Shown here: in pieces, positions 1 through 12,342 of the stretch | Numbering within the stretch: the first letter of the stretch is position 1 | How the letters are laid out: every line of letters begins with the position of its first letter | Assembly (NCBI GenBank): GCA_020081605.1 | Contig: JAHREC010000018.1 | Span: 1,178,001 to 1,242,000, forward strand | Direction of reading: 5' to 3' | Source of the DNA: Albifimbria verrucaria | Lineage: Eukaryota > Ascomycota > Sordariomycetes > Hypocreales > Stachybotryaceae | Length of the DNA: 64,000 nt | Position numbers and translations under genes: made by a program | Notes under the pieces: model-generated | What the model saw: the letters and a program-made list of their open reading frames with translations, nothing else | Database searches by the model: none | Told to the model about the DNA's origin: nothing

Positions 1-616
1 GTATTGATGAACGAGCGCAACTTGAACAGGGCATTTCGCCGGTATCTGAGGATGCATCGCATTTGATCTTTTCCTCCGGCACTCATCACAAGCGCGCGAC
101 ACCTTGGATCTCTTTCTCGGCGGAACGCCATCAGCCAGCGCATACTGAGGCGGCAAAGGTGCAGGCGCTAAAGGTACGGGCATAGAATGTTGTACCATTG
201 GGTCGGGCTGGGGAGTCTCGTGCACGTAGGATGGTGTCTGCTGTTGCTCTGGCTCGGGATGCGGCATGATGTTACGGAGGTTCGGGTCTTCGACATTCAT
301 GTTAGGATCGGTCGCAGGCATGAGGGGTTCCAGCCAGGCCCTGCCCGAGCTGCGCGGCAAGCTGAAGCTCTTCTAGATTGGCCGGGCGGGAGACATGTTG
401 GGCGGATTCGGAATCATGTGGAGGCAGTTCGCCTTGGTCATGCTCTCCCACCTGCACCTGGTCTGGGACATGTTGATCTGGGTGTTCCTCGTGCTCTTGG
501 GGTCCGTCGCGGGTCGCAGTGTGATAGAATGGGCCGGCATCCATCGCCTCAGCGCCTGGAGATGGGTAGGATATATTATTCGCCTCGTCAGGCTCGCCGT
601 CCCGGTTGGGCGACAT
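1..616 (-). CDS. Zn2Cys6 transcription factor, RGT1-like (partial, 3' end outside window)
   Basis: Fungal binuclear-cluster DNA-binding regulator; related RGT1-type proteins control sugar transporter genes (family knowledge; target here unknown). Only the N-terminal part is present because the gene runs off the left edge. After a disordered, Pro/Gln-rich leader, a basic stretch (PPRKRSKVSRACDECRR) starts the zinc cluster, followed by a Lys-Cys-Asp step and CSSCARS. The reading frame breaks twice. One break lies around 320-340. The other is exactly inside the cluster at the T run 69-72 (AAAA on the coding strand), where one extra A restores the expected KKIKC spacing. I chose the ATG at 614-616; the frame stays open to 679 but has no ATG there, so an upstream exon is possible. 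The frame breaks fit the window-wide pattern of missing homopolymer bases rather than a pseudogene. Confidence 0.75.
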
Positions 617-2054
617 TGCACTGGGTCGCAAGTCACGCTCTTTCCAGGAGTCTCGATGTGAAGCTTGGGCTGCAGTCACTCGCTGACGAGCCGTCGCTCA
701 ATGACGAGCTCGTATATCTAAGTTCGGGGATGCGCGCCGAGCTGGAGTAGCTTATGGCAAGGATGGGGCGATGTGCGATTTACAGGGACGGTCGCGTGCC
801 ACGCGATTTATTGGGAGTAACGCGTAAACGCGGCGGACTGAAGCCATCATCAGCATTTGCAAGCACATCATGAATCGCGCATGCAGCCATGTTGCCAAAG
901 AACAGCAAGTGGAAATGCCGAGTGGCTTATGTTGTGCTGCAAGTCGAATGTTCAATTGACTTACACGGTGGAATATCGTTCTGGGACCGGATGATGATAA
1001 ATGCGATGCGCCGTCTTTCGCTCGCGGAATAGGAAGAACTCGGCGCCGTTGCCAGCTGTGGGTGTTTTGACCCTTCGAGATCCAGGTCTGCTGTGCACGG
1101 AGAAGGAAAAATTTTCGGACGTGGCGGAAAATGCTCGGCTGGCAGGAGGAAATTGCTTATGTCATCAAATCTCATGCATGGAGACTTGAATGTAAGCATA
1201 TATGTAAGACTACCTAGTAGTTTACACAAAGATTGAGAGCAACTTGGATTAAGGACCGTTATTATTGTTTAGTTTGTTTGTTATTATTATTATTATTATT
1301 ATTATCATCTTTTTTCTCGTCTTTTTGGTGGTATAAAGGCATCCTTACATGATGACCCTATGGATAAATTGTGCCTGCATCATATGAACCGTGGACAACT
1401 GAAAGCTGGCTAAAAGCTGTTACTCGGTGGCGTTTATTGCATATAACATGAACAGACTGCCAGGTATGTGCCAACAAACTCGTCTCAGTATTCTCCTCAT
1501 ACCAGGATATTTCTTCCGAAACACCTCCTGTCTGAACACCCCTTCAAGCAAAGCACAGCGAGGTACGGAGTGGCACCGGCAGTTGTGAGGCTCTCTGTGG
1601 CTTTCCATATGATGTGGGGGCTTTTGCCTTATCCACGGCGGCTAAGGCCGAATTGATCCGCAGCCAACAGTGGAGCGCCAGCAAGCCACCTTGGTCCCTG
1701 CACGAACTGATTCAACTCCACTGCTCCGTGACAAATTACGTCGTATTCTACGGTGCCTTCCGCCCCTCTCTCCTATTCCTCCCTCGTGACACTGAATGTT
1801 TCTCTCCTCTTCACCCTTTAGTGACCAGAGACACCTCTAGACACCGCCCTGCGAGAACTGTTGCCGCCGCCATAGTCGCCGCGGCAGGGTCTCAACAAAT
1901 ATGCCAGTCGTTTGTCTCAGCCAGAGCATAAACACCCATTTTATATGCTGAGGCTAAATAGGCTCTCGTGTAAGAAAGAGGGCCTATCCGTCCCTGCCGA
2001 CGCACGCAGCACCTCTCGAACGGGAGAAAGCATGAATGAATAAACCAATGGATC
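617..2054. other. Intergenic region between divergent genes
   Basis: Shared upstream region of the minus-strand zinc-cluster regulator and the plus-strand methyltransferase. I see no convincing coding exon. It contains a (TTA)n microsatellite at about 1281-1305 and pyrimidine-rich stretches around 1745-1820. The longer open frames here have no recognisable protein features. Confidence 0.6.
1281..1305. repeat. (TTA)n microsatellite
   Basis: About eight perfect TTA units followed by TCATC in the intergenic region upstream of the methyltransferase gene. Confidence 0.9.
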
Positions 2055-2939
2055 ATGGACTTGCTTGATGCTCAGAGATGGTCTTATATGCCAGACGTCC
2101 CTGAGGACTTGACGCAAATCCGGGAGCTCCTTGAAAGATACAGCCAAATTCCCGCTACCAGTTTCAACAAGCATCTCCTCCGAATCGTATGTACTCCTGC
2201 TTTCGTCCCAGCTCCGATCATGTTTCTTACATAGATTCTTGGTTTCCATCAGCGCGATGACGGTTGGAAAGTTTCCCGGCTCCCGTGCATCGGACGATGG
2301 AAATTCCTAGGTCTCTTGGACCGCTCGGATCCTCGATATAAGCAGGTTCTCTTCCGGCTCACCCTCAACCGATCCAGAGACGTGCTTCTGGATTTGGGCT
2401 GCTGCGTCGGTCAGGTCATGCGACAGTTCCGCGCCGACGGCGTTAAGGGCTCTCAGCTTATCGGCACCGACTTGGAAGCCAAATTTATTGATATTGGCTA
2501 TGAGCTATTCCGGGATTCATCTAAGCTGCAGGCGACCTTTGTTATCGGTGACATGTTGGATCCGGAAGACCAACGCCTCTCGTCGCTTCGTGGCAAGGTC
2601 ACCATTATCCACGCTGCGAGCTTCTTCCACCTTTTCACATGGACGCAGCAGCTCTATGTCGGCAAGCGCTTGGTGAGCTTTTTGAAAGAGGGCACCAAGA
2701 ATGCTGTCGTTTTTGGGAAACAGATCGGCACCACCAATACTGCAGGACAGTCTATCACCGCCTCCGTCCCTTACCTGCATGATCAGCGCAGCTTCCAGAA
2801 GCTATGGGACGAAGTGGGCAAATTAACAGCAACTAAATGGAGCGTCGATATGGAGCCCTGTGGCGATGTCAATTCAGGCGCGCCAGGTGTAGATAAAAGC
2901 GCCATTCCGGTGCAGTTTATCGTGTATCAACTGATGTGA
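2055..2939 (+). CDS. AusD-like SAM-dependent methyltransferase
   Basis: Class I S-adenosylmethionine-dependent methyltransferase of the fungal type known from meroterpenoid and other secondary-metabolite pathways (AusD/Trt5-like); the substrate cannot be inferred. Two exons, 2055-2186 and 2253-2939, give 272 residues. The intron starts GTATGT and ends CAG. The ATG at 2048 is ruled out because it stops after six codons. Exon 1 carries the family's N-terminal helix region and exon 2 opens with a PCIGRWKFL segment seen in these enzymes. SAM motif I is VLLDLGCCVGQVMRQ, followed by the acidic loop GTDLEAKFIDIGYELFRD and DMLDPEDQ. No frame repair is needed. No polyketide synthase, terpene cyclase or P450 lies beside it, so it is either an orphan or at the edge of a cluster off the left end. 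Confidence 0.85.
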
Positions 2940-3573
2940 GGTTTGGCGCATGGCACGGATAGGGCGGCGGCAGGGAAGCTCCAAGCACTGGGCTTTTATT
3001 CTTTCAATGTGGCGTTTTGGAATAGGAATTGGGCGCACACGGAATCGAACGCCATGCAGTTTAGTACGCTTGGCGATGTTGGTGATAAGAGACCAATACC
3101 CATCGTTTGAGTAGGCAGTAATAAAAAACAGCCAAAGACACGCATGTGACTCGTGATTCGGTGACACATTAGCCCCTGCATATATATAAAGTCTTTCTTC
3201 GATCTCATTAAAAAAATCAAACGTCATGCACGCTCACTTCAAGATTCCGCTATTGCTATTGATCTCTTCTGGGAAAGACATCTTCATCAATCGACACTGT
3301 AGGGTAGGTAGACATGCTAGCGGGAGATTGTCGGATAAGCTGTCACGGCCACAGCAAGCAAGCTGTGAGCTGCCCCTCCATTGACTTATCGGCACAATCA
3401 GGGCAGCCCGCAATCGCATGGCGACCCGCGACTGACATGGGAACAGAGTCGCCTGCTTGAGCTTCTCGCAGCCGTGTCGACTCCTCACACCCACCCGCAG
3501 CCGGCGAGACTGCGCAGCCGCTCGGAACTCTTCATCATCTTATGCGCCGTGGGATAATGAACAATTCGCCAAA
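2940..3573. other. Intergenic region, methyltransferase to PAN2
   Basis: 3' flank of the methyltransferase and 5' flank of PAN2. No coding signal was recognised. A T-loop-like string near 3041-3055 was checked as a possible tRNA and rejected. Confidence 0.6.
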
Positions 3574-6500
3574 ATGGACGGAGATTGGGACGAGGTTAGT
3601 ATCATCGAGCTGCGCAACGCGAGCTGTTCGGTAGCTTGAGCTGCCTACACCCCCAAACAAACCAAGACGGCCAGATGAAAGCTCAGTCGCTGACGTGAAT
3701 AATGTACCTAGGTGTCCCGGATTCCGTTTCCGCCGCCGGGCGTCCACGCGCTGCCTACTCCAGTCACGACAATGACATTCGACACCAGCCAGGAGCTTCT
3801 ATGGACCGGAAATGATTTCGTGAGAGGGACTAGGATCTTAGACATCTTCTGTGCGACTGATCGAGTAAAAGGGCCGGGTGACTTCTTTCTACGGTACGGA
3901 ACTACAACGATATACCTCGTTCAAGGCGCACCCTTCGGCCGACGGAGCTGTACGACAGATATTGGTGAATGAGAAGGGCGTGGTGGCGCTGGGCCCCAAA
4001 GATGTTCACATGGCCCAGCGACGAGGCATACCCATGTGGCATGCTAGGTAATCTCAGACGCGACAGAACCTATCTTTGACCCATGAGACTGACCGACGAC
4101 CAAGACATGACGAAATGAAAGACTTACGATGCATGAGCTTTACATCCAAGGGAACCGCTGAGATTATAGTGGCTGGCTTGCAGAGTTTAATGCTGGTCAT
4201 CGACCTCATCAAGGGTGAAGTCGTGAAACAAGTCTGGAAACCTTCCACCGGCTAGTATTCTGAAGTGTCGACTAATCCAATGGATCCCAGGTACCTACAG
4301 AGCACCAGTATACTATTATGAAGCGCGGCCGGTATATATGCGCCGCGACGAAAAATGGTTCTGTTCATCTCCTCGATCCCATCAGCTTCGCCGTCGTGAA
4401 GGCGTGGAATGCGCACTCGGCATTGATTAGCGATATGGACGCACAGCATGATTTCATCGTCACTTGTGGTTACTCGCTACGACAGGGCCAAAACTACATG
4501 CTGGATCCTTTCCTAAATGTCTTTGATATCAAGAAGATGTCGTCAATGCCGCCTATTCCCTTCCCGGCTGGTGCGGCATATGTGCGGATGCACCCTCGCA
4601 TGTTGACCACAAGTATTGTTGTTTCGCAGAGCGGCCAGATGCATGTCGTGGACCTGATGAATCCCAACACTAGCAATGTACGACAGGCAAATGTCCTCAG
4701 CTATCTTACAATGTTCGAGATCGCACCGTCCGGAGAAGCTATTGTACTCACCGATGCTGATTGCTCTATCCATCTCTGGGGGTCACCATCCAAGCTACAT
4801 TTCGTGGATCTTCCTACCCCAATCGAATTCGCAACGCCCGAGGAGACGGCACCACCTATTGAGTGGACTGCCGAGACGTGAGTATAGGATCTTCAGCTTT
4901 ATTCTTGTTGCATGGGGTCTAACAAACCTAGTCCCTTGAACTCCATTGGTTTACCATACTACCGAGACGTACTTGCATCGGCATGGCCTGATTTGATATA
5001 CGATGTCGGCGCGCCTCCCGTCAAGTTCGATCCACAGTTCCTGGGCAACCTGAAATCAACAGAGTTTGGGCTGTACGGGCGGAACACACGGGGCGTCCGC
5101 AGGAATCAAGCTGAAGATACCCGTGATCTCGGCAAGTTGGCCAGTTCCGGCCTCAAAGCCCCCAAGTTCCTCAGCGAAAAAGCCAGAGAGTCCGCAAAGT
5201 TAATCACTACATCTTCGGATGACAGAGCGGATGAGCTTGCGAGCCCCTTTGCTGAGCAAGAAATCGAGAGCAAGAAATCAGAAGTGCCTATGATGTACCG
5301 CAATGTCGAAATCAAGTATAGCAAGTTCGGTGTTGATGATTTCGATTTTGGGTGAGTTATCTTGAGCAACCATCGTATGTTTTGTTAACTAACGCATGTG
5401 GCAGCTTTTATAACAGGACACGTTATTCTGGTCTCGAGACTCACATCTCCAACTCTTATGCCAATTCTTTACTCCAGATTATGCACTTCACCCCGTTGAT
5501 CCGAAACCTGGCCCTGCAACATGCAGCAACTGCCTGTGTCAGCGAGATATGTCTCCTGTGCGAGATGGGATACCTGTTTGACATGCTGCAAAAGGCTGAA
5601 GGCTCTATTTGCCAAGCAACAAACATGCTAAAGACATTAAGCAATCACCCTCAAGGTCAGTGTTGGTTCAACGAATGCGACATATATCACTAACTATGCC
5701 AATAGCTGGACCTTTGGGCCTGCTTGAAGAGGATCCTCATGGGTCGACACTGAATGTCATGCTTCAGGGTTTGACTCGCTTCTTGCTGGACAAGATTGTG
5801 CATGACTACAAGACTATGTCCTCCTCCTCGCCCGCTATGGAGCAGGTAAGATCATCATCTATAGCAGGAATAATAATTTACTAAAAGAGCATAGACTCTG
5901 GCAACGGCTGCTACCACCGCTATCAGATGTATGAACTGTAGGAGCGAGTACACTAGGCCAGGATCTACATATGTCAATGACTTGCTGTACCCGTCAATTG
6001 TTGGTCACCAGAAACCTTCTTGAAATTCGATCTGACCATAACTCTAGAAACCACCTGGACGGAACGCTAAATCACCGCGGATCACTTTCTCACAGGTTCT
6101 TAAGAATAGCGTGGAGAGAGAGACGACATCTAAGGGATGGTGTAGCAGATGTCAGCGCTACCAGACGATTGCAACGCGAAAAACCATTCACAATCTTCCT
6201 GCAGTTTTGATGCTCAACACCGCCATCACGAGCCAAGACCATCGCAGCCTTTGGTCCACCCCTGGTTGGTTGCCCGAGGAGGTTGGTATCATCGTAGAGC
6301 AAGGCCAGTTCTTCTGTTATGAGGGCGAAGATTTGAAGCTGCATCTGCAGCGGGGAATCCATAATATAACAGTCTACTCACTTATTGGTATGGCTATCAG
6401 CATTGAAAGTGGCCAAGCGCAGAAACCACACCTGGTGTCCATGGTCAACGGTAAGCCCAATGACATAACGGCGAGATTGGCGAAGACTAACTTCTGTCCC

Positions 6501-7618
6501 AGTTGCGCATGCTGAACAGGAAGCACCCGGGCAGAGCCAATGGCATCTGTTCAATGATTTCTTAGTTCGATCAGTCAGCACAGAGGAAGCCCTCACATTC
6601 AACTCCTCTTGGAAAGTACCATCAGTGGTGGCCTTCCAGGTAAAGGAGGCTAATAATAAGATCGACAACGAATGGAAGAACCATCTCGACACCTCGCTTT
6701 TATTCAACGACTGGAAGTAAGTGTTTCGAGATTCCATGTGCGTGAATTGATTGTTGACGTGATCATAGCCCAAACACCGCTGCCGATGCCAAGACATACC
6801 AGACGCTCGATGCTGAAAAGGAGCGACCAGGCCCTGATACCGTCATTGCCCTGGATACGGAGTTCGTCGCTGTTAGACAGCCTGAAATTGAGATGAACTC
6901 CGATGGCGAACGCGAAACAATCCGCCCAATTGTCTACGCACTCGCCCGAGTATCGGTCGTGAGAGGACAAGGTGAAGATGAAGGAGTCCCTTTCATCGAT
7001 GACTACATCGCTATAAGAGAGCCTATAGTCGACTACCTGACCTCTTATTCAGGCATCACTCAAGAGGATCTTGACCCACGCATATCGAAACACAGCCTTC
7101 TTCCACTGAAGATGGTATACAAGAAGCTATGGGTCTTGCTCAACCTTGGTTGCAAGTTCCTGGGCCATGGTCTGAAGCAAGATTTCCGTGTCATAAATAT
7201 CCACATCCCTAGAGTTCAGATCATCGACACCATAGACTTGTTCTTCCTCAAGTCCCGCCTGAGGAAGCTCTCATTAGCTTTCCTGGCGTGGTATCTGTTA
7301 AAGGAAGACATCCAGCTTGAGACACACGACTCGATCGAAGATTCACGAACTGCACTCAAGCTTTACAGGAAGTATTTGGAGTTCCAAGATGCCGGAATTC
7401 TTGAGACCATGCTGCAGGATATTTACCGTGCGGGCCGGGACGTCAACTTTAAGCCCCCGAGGAAGGATGATCAGGACATTCAGCGGTCAGACACGCCTCC
7501 CTTGCCTGTAGAGGGTGGCCTGGGTCCGACAACTCCCGCGAGGGTAACGTCATCTGCTGGGAGTGCGTTCGGGAGTGGTGTGACGTGGACGCCGGGTAAG
7601 GGATCACCGCTACCATAG
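3574..7618 (+). CDS. PAN2: PAN2, catalytic subunit of the Pan2-Pan3 deadenylase
   Basis: Poly(A)-specific exonuclease that starts cytoplasmic mRNA decay together with Pan3. I read twelve exons: 3574-3594, 3712-3819, 3872-4047, 4105-4231, 4291-4877, 4932-5351, 5405-5655, 5706-5845, 5895-5999, 6048-6450, 6503-6716 and 6769-7618. They sum to 1133 codons with no frame correction. The first exon is only seven codons (MDGDWDE). The N-terminal part is the WD40 region. The middle is a ubiquitin-hydrolase-like pseudo-domain that keeps CMNC and CSRC cysteine pairs. The C-terminal RNase T-type domain has the DEDD residues in ALDTEF (about residue 880), HGLKQDF and [14 protein letters not shown] (about 1035). 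The exon 9 donor is a weak GTTGGT, chosen because it preserves frame. This is the cleanest long gene in the window. Its 3' end faces the casein kinase gene. Confidence 0.97.
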
Positions 7619-8431
7619 TAAAGGACGGGAGTACATGAAGCATGAGCTGTGGACATGGTTGAGATAGGTTTCTTAATTATGTTGCCTGGATCAATGTCAA
7701 GTGCATGTCGAAGCAACCCATGATAAGTAGTATCAATAAAGATAGCGAAACTTTTATTTGTTATAAATCTAAACAGTAACAGGAGACAAATACGTGGGTG
7801 AACTTTTGCTTCACGTCCCCTTCATAGATGCATCAATGACACGCTTTTGATGATACAGGGAGCAGATGGGTACGGGCATTAAGCTTGACATTCACACAGC
7901 CCTAACTAAGGCGAAATTTAGATGATATGGGTTCCGAACCAGAAGAACATGTTACTACAGATATCATTAAAAGCCCCAAACCCATCCCCATTGCTGCCCT
8001 CCCTCAGAGTCCTATTCAAGAACCCACACCCTTCAGCATATCGATGACAAACTTCCGCCTTCTGCCAAGAGACAGAAGCAAAGATGATCTTCCCACAGAG
8101 AATATGAGACAATAGGAGAAGAAGTTCTAGCACACAAGTTCATCAACGCCGTTGCCTCGCGCCGGAACCGGTTGGGGTCACGGCACGACGCTGTTTCGTA
8201 TGTACGCGACCTGATCTCTTATTCTTTTTCCAACGCCGTCTATGCATCCCTTTAGCAGAGCCCTTGCCGGGCATCCAAACCCCTGGAGCAGCCCCTCCCG
8301 AACCCCGAACAGACCGTGATATGTATCTCTCTTTATTCGTTTCGATAGAGGTAGTGGCTCATGACGGAACCTTGCGAAAGACTTTCATCCGACTGATTAT
8401 GGCCGCTACAGGCCTCACAGTATGAGCCTTG
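7619..8431. other. Convergent 3' flanks of PAN2 and CK2 beta
   Basis: About 810 bp between two convergent stop codons. A 62-codon plus-strand frame at 7927-8115 has no recognisable feature. The region is probably 3' UTRs and terminators of the two flanking genes. Confidence 0.6.
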
Positions 8432-9519
8432 CTATAGCTCAGACTCGGCACCGCCATTGGCAGACAGGGCCATTGGACTTCCGTTCTGCGGCTGTCGTTG
8501 GCGGGGTCGAGCGCCCGGTGGTCGTCGTCGCGCAATGGCCCGTCCATTCACATTACCGGCCTCGTCGTCATCCTCGGACTCCGGGTTCTGTTCGGCGTAC
8601 AGGCGCGCCTCATCCAGCTCACTGACGTTGTCGGGCCTATCACGCAGCCACTGCATGCGCGGGCCCGACCTCGCCCTCTCGGACACGCGGAATCCGTAGA
8701 TTTTGGGCTCGTATATGCGGCCAGAGCCCAAACCAGGCGCAATGTTCTTTGCATAGATGCCGTTGACGAGCGGCTCATCATCGGGGACCCTTGAGCTGGC
8801 GCTGGCAATGACCTCAGCGCCGCGCTTGGTGAGGTCATACTCGGGGAAGGTCAGAAGGAAGAGGGCACCGAAAGTGCGGCCAAAGAAAGCTCCATCAACA
8901 GTTTGGAAGCGACTGTTGGGTGGCACGTAAACGTCCAGACACGATGGGCAGAACAGCTTGACGGTGTCTTCACCAGGGATATCGGACAGGCCGACAGGCA
9001 GGGTTCGAGCCTGATCGCAGTTCGTTCGGGGCAGCAGCCAAAGTGACCCAACTCGTACTTTTCGCTCATTTGCTGAATTCCCGCCCGCGAACAGATAAAT
9101 CGTTGATGAATCAAGCCGTAGAGCATCTCAGCCGAAGACTCGATGACGGACAAGTCGCTGGCCATTCGGCTATGGTGCCTTCGTTCCCCTGCATTACGTC
9201 CCAGTCGCTCCTGTCCATCACCGAGGCCTGACTCATTATCATCCTCTTCTTCTTCCTCTTCCTCCTCGTCATCGTCGTCCTCTGGCTCGACATCAAGTAT
9301 CATCTGGGGTTGGGAGTCAGCATGGATATAAAGTGGCGCGAGCCGGCAGGGTAGCGCGAACCTCGAGAGCCTCCTTGTACATGGCAACTTGGGTCTGCAA
9401 ACCAGTGAGGTTGAAATCATCCTCGATAAACTCCTCCGAAACCTCGGCGAAATACTCATGACCCAACAGGAGCAGAAGCTTGAGATCCATGACTCGGGCG
9501 TCCCGGAGGAGGTCGACAT
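8432..9519 (-). CDS. CKB1: Casein kinase 2 regulatory subunit beta
   Basis: Regulatory subunit of the CK2 tetramer: it stabilises the catalytic subunits and directs substrate choice. Two exons on minus, 9519-9362 and 9303-8432, are separated by a 58 nt intron (GTTCGC...CAG). The family signature is clear: SWISSFCS at the start, an acidic Asp/Glu run after MILDVEPED, MASDLSVIESSAEMLYGLIH, and the zinc-binding GCCP...C and CPSC cysteines that form the dimer interface, then the FPEYDL segment. A disordered Arg/Pro-rich tail follows. Two bases are missing: one C near 9469 in the SSFCS-LLGHEYF junction and one C at 9028-9031 in the zinc motif. Adding both gives 343 codons in frame. ATG is at 9519-9517. 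It is divergent from the cupin gene. Confidence 0.95.
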
Positions 9520-10252
9520 GATGCTAGCCTCACGAGAGCCGCCGGCGAAAGCCAGTTTGATGGTGAGCCGGAAGGCTGGGGATGCTGCTAGAGCTGTTGG
9601 TGGTAGGGCCACAAAGCGCGAGGATGGCGAACAAGGCCAAGGACCGATAGCGAATACAGGCTACTGGTATAAGCGACGATCGAGTCGAAGGAGCGCGCCT
9701 AATGGGGACGCACAAGGCTGTATTATGATAGACACTACTCTCTGCCTCAAAACGCGAAGGATGTGGGCTCAAGTATCGCGCATGGTCAGCGCAGCGAAGG
9801 ACAGAAGAAAGACAGGGATTCGGTCGGGCGGAACGGCAGGCTGGACTGGACGTGGACGAGGGCGAGGGCGAGGGCGAGGGCACAGGGTGGTGCTACGATT
9901 TGATAGTGCTTGGATCGGAGATGGATTGGCGGTGCCCTGGGCGAAATGCTGCCCCTCCATTGAATGCCCTTGTGCCTTTGGCAGGTGGAGCCTGGTAGGT
10001 GGAGGGGTGCCTTGGCCTTGGCCGCTCCCAGCGACTCGGCCTTTGGTTTCGCCGCGTTCCGGATGACCACCTCTCAGGTGAGGTACCTTGGGTCTGCGCA
10101 GAATTTAGGCGCAGTTCCATGTACTCTCGTTCCATCCATCCATGACATGGCCTGCTCGACATCGTCCAAGTAAACAACACCCAGGCCTTCAAGCTTCACC
10201 ACGCCCAGCGATGTGAGCATATGGAAACCTGGGCCTGATCAAGTGTTCAAAA
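9520..10252. other. Divergent promoter region, CK2 beta / cupin gene
   Basis: Bidirectional upstream region of 730 bp. It carries a GAGGGC hexamer tandem at about 9858-9881 and a CCTTGG repeat near 10010-10020. No coding exon is supported, although several frames are open because of the GC-rich repeat. Confidence 0.55.
9858..9881. repeat. GAGGGC hexamer tandem repeat
   Basis: About four units of GAGGGC in the divergent promoter between CKB1 and the cupin-like gene. Confidence 0.8.
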
Positions 10253-11252
10253 ATGGCTGGCATTCTGTTGCGCCGGTCCTACCGCTGCGCACCTTGGACG
10301 GCCAACCACAATTGGTTATGTCGTCGTACGCTCACCACTATTCCGGTGGCTTCATCTCAGGGTCCGTTTGACTTGAATAAATTTCGTCAAGATGCCCTGG
10401 TTCCTGAGAAGCCGCTTCTCTTACAAGGTTACACTTCTCACGTGGATTCTGGCATCCCTGCTGCAAAGAAGTGGTTTGACAGTAAAACAAACCACTTCTC
10501 TGCCTACATGGCCGAATTCCACGAGTACCCATTCCCGTATGAACTGGTCATGCCGACCATGGATAGCCAAGACGCTGTAGTCGGTTTCCGTGATTGGCTC
10601 TTACAGAGCTCGGATGTAGTGGATCAAGTACTGGCTGGTGTTGTGCAGTCTGCCATTTCCGAGATGGAAGTCAGGTCGTTCCACCAGCTATACGCGCCTC
10701 TTAAGCTCCTGGTCAAGGCACTTGACTTTAATAGAGCTCGTAAAGTCGAAGCTTCGGCACCCTTGCAGCTGTATATTGCGCAATCCCTGCTGTCCGACCT
10801 CCCTCAACCTCTTCTCAACGATGTGCCCACTCCTGACCTTGTCCTACACGCTGGGCAAGGGATATCTACAGCTCTAGTATATGGCTCGGCACCGAGCCGA
10901 CATACACGCCGCTCCACCGGGACCCTAACCCCAATCTGTTCTGCCAGCTTCATAGCAGCAAGTTTCTGAGGCTGCTTCCGCCGACGACTGGCGAGAAGCT
11001 ATTCTTCCAGGTACAGGCACGCATTCGCCAGCAAGCCAACAGTCGCATACGGAATGTGGAGATGATGGAAGGAAAAGAGAGGAGGAGCTCCAACGTGCTG
11101 TGTGGAATCCGGAAGAGGAAGTCGACTTGTTGCACGAAGTCGAAGTGGAACCTGGTGATGCGTTGTACATTCCTAAAGGATGGTGGCATTCAGTAAAGAG
11201 TAGAGGCTCAGAAGGCGATCTGAATTGCTCTGTGAACTGGTGGTTTCGATGA
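10253..11252 (+). CDS. Cupin_8 / JmjC-like 2-oxoglutarate oxygenase-type protein
   Basis: Single-exon gene for a protein of the cupin-like (PF13621-type) family, related to JmjC hydroxylases; substrate unknown. The N-terminus (MAGILLRRSYRCA, then an Arg/Thr-rich stretch) resembles a mitochondrial presequence, which is an inference. The iron-binding HxD is HRD in TPLHRDPNPNLFCQLH. The distal His lies in PKGWWHSV near the C-terminus, followed by NCSVNWWFR and the stop. Two missing bases split the gene: a G in the run at about 10858-10860 (HAGQG-DIYSSSIWLG) and an A in the AAAA run at about 11073-11076 (EGK-REEELQ). With both added, the frame is exact at 333 codons. It is convergent with the next gene at 115 bp spacing. 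Confidence 0.85.
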
Positions 11253-11367
11253 GACGGATGAGAGGAACACGTTGAAAAGGACCTTACCTGGCACCTGAAT
11301 CAAGGGCTGCCACGTCCTATGTATCATGTACAACCTGTAATAAAATTGAACCTATACCTTGCTAACA

Positions 11368-12342
11368 TTAATCCTTCTTCTCTGGTCGACAAATAACGTA
11401 GTTCATGTATCCACATGGCCACAAGTGCCTGACCCTTCCGCTCTGTATCACCCAATCGCTCGTGTCTGCTCCGCAATCCCGGAGAAGTGCCTCAACCTCA
11501 CCCGCGGTTCGTGTACGCATCGCCGAGATGTATCCATCAAAGACCAGGACGAAGGGAACAATGGGAATGACCCAAGAGTAAAACAGGGCGGCTGGAGACC
11601 TCCATTTCCACGCCCAGTATGGAGCGGTGAGCATGATGCCGATACCCATCAAGGTAACAGTGATGAAGCTCGCAAGATCGCGCTCTTGCAGCTCAAAAAT
11701 GGCAAAACCCTCACTCGTCTTTACAGTGTCCCGTAGAATGTTCTTGGCCAGAGGGTCGTCGAAGTGATGGAAGGCGAGATTGAACAGACGCATGACTTTC
11801 TTTCCATCACCGCGTTCCACGAATCTTTTGGGGGCATTACTAGCATCTATACTTTGAGGCTCGTATGTGATGCGAGGGCTCTGCTTCGCGACCTTTTCCC
11901 ACGCGTTGATGTTGGGGTGCAAGTCGCTCAACACAAAGTCCACCTGGGGCCGGCTGTGGGCTTTGAGATAGTTGTTGATGGTGCGTTCAATAGATGGAGT
12001 AGGTCCTCCACCGCCAGCACAAAAGTCAATATAGGTGTATGAAGATAGGTCCTCTGCTAGGTTCTTGATCAATAACGACGCAGCTGCATCCGCAGGCGAC
12101 TTCGCCTGCATTGGCGTCTTCAATACCCAAGCCTCGGTGAGACCATCTTGTACCTGAGACCTTAGAAAGGAGGGAAACCTAAAGACCCATGCACATTAGC
12201 TTACGATGTCCCGGAAACACGAATCACTACCCAATTAGCGCCTGGAAATGATTGACGGCGCGAGAGTTTGTGATGTGACCGCAACTCACCAAGGTTGGTC
12301 GTCAATCTCGAATAGGTGCATACGAGGAACCCACGGAGCCAT
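11368..12342 (-). CDS. Conserved fungal membrane-linked methyltransferase-like protein
   Basis: Protein of 287 residues with a Rossmann methyltransferase-like N-terminal half and two hydrophobic segments. Two exons on minus, 12342-12290 and 12178-11368, are joined across an intron with GTGAGT and CTTTAG ends, phase-correct without repair. Exon 1 encodes MAPWVPRMHLFEIDDQPW. The SAM-like loop is YIDFCAGGGGPTPSIE, and DFVLSDLHPNINAW is the next acidic strand. The likely membrane segments are ITVTLMGIGIMLTAPYW and WVIPIVPFVLVFDGYIS. I recognise it as a widely conserved ascomycete protein without an assigned substrate. Whether it binds SAM is an inference from the glycine loop. Confidence 0.8.

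Noticed and set aside
3041..3055. T-loop-like string (reverse complement GTTCGATTCC) as a tRNA gene
   Set aside because: The flanking bases cannot form the T-stem and no A-box or acceptor stem is present.
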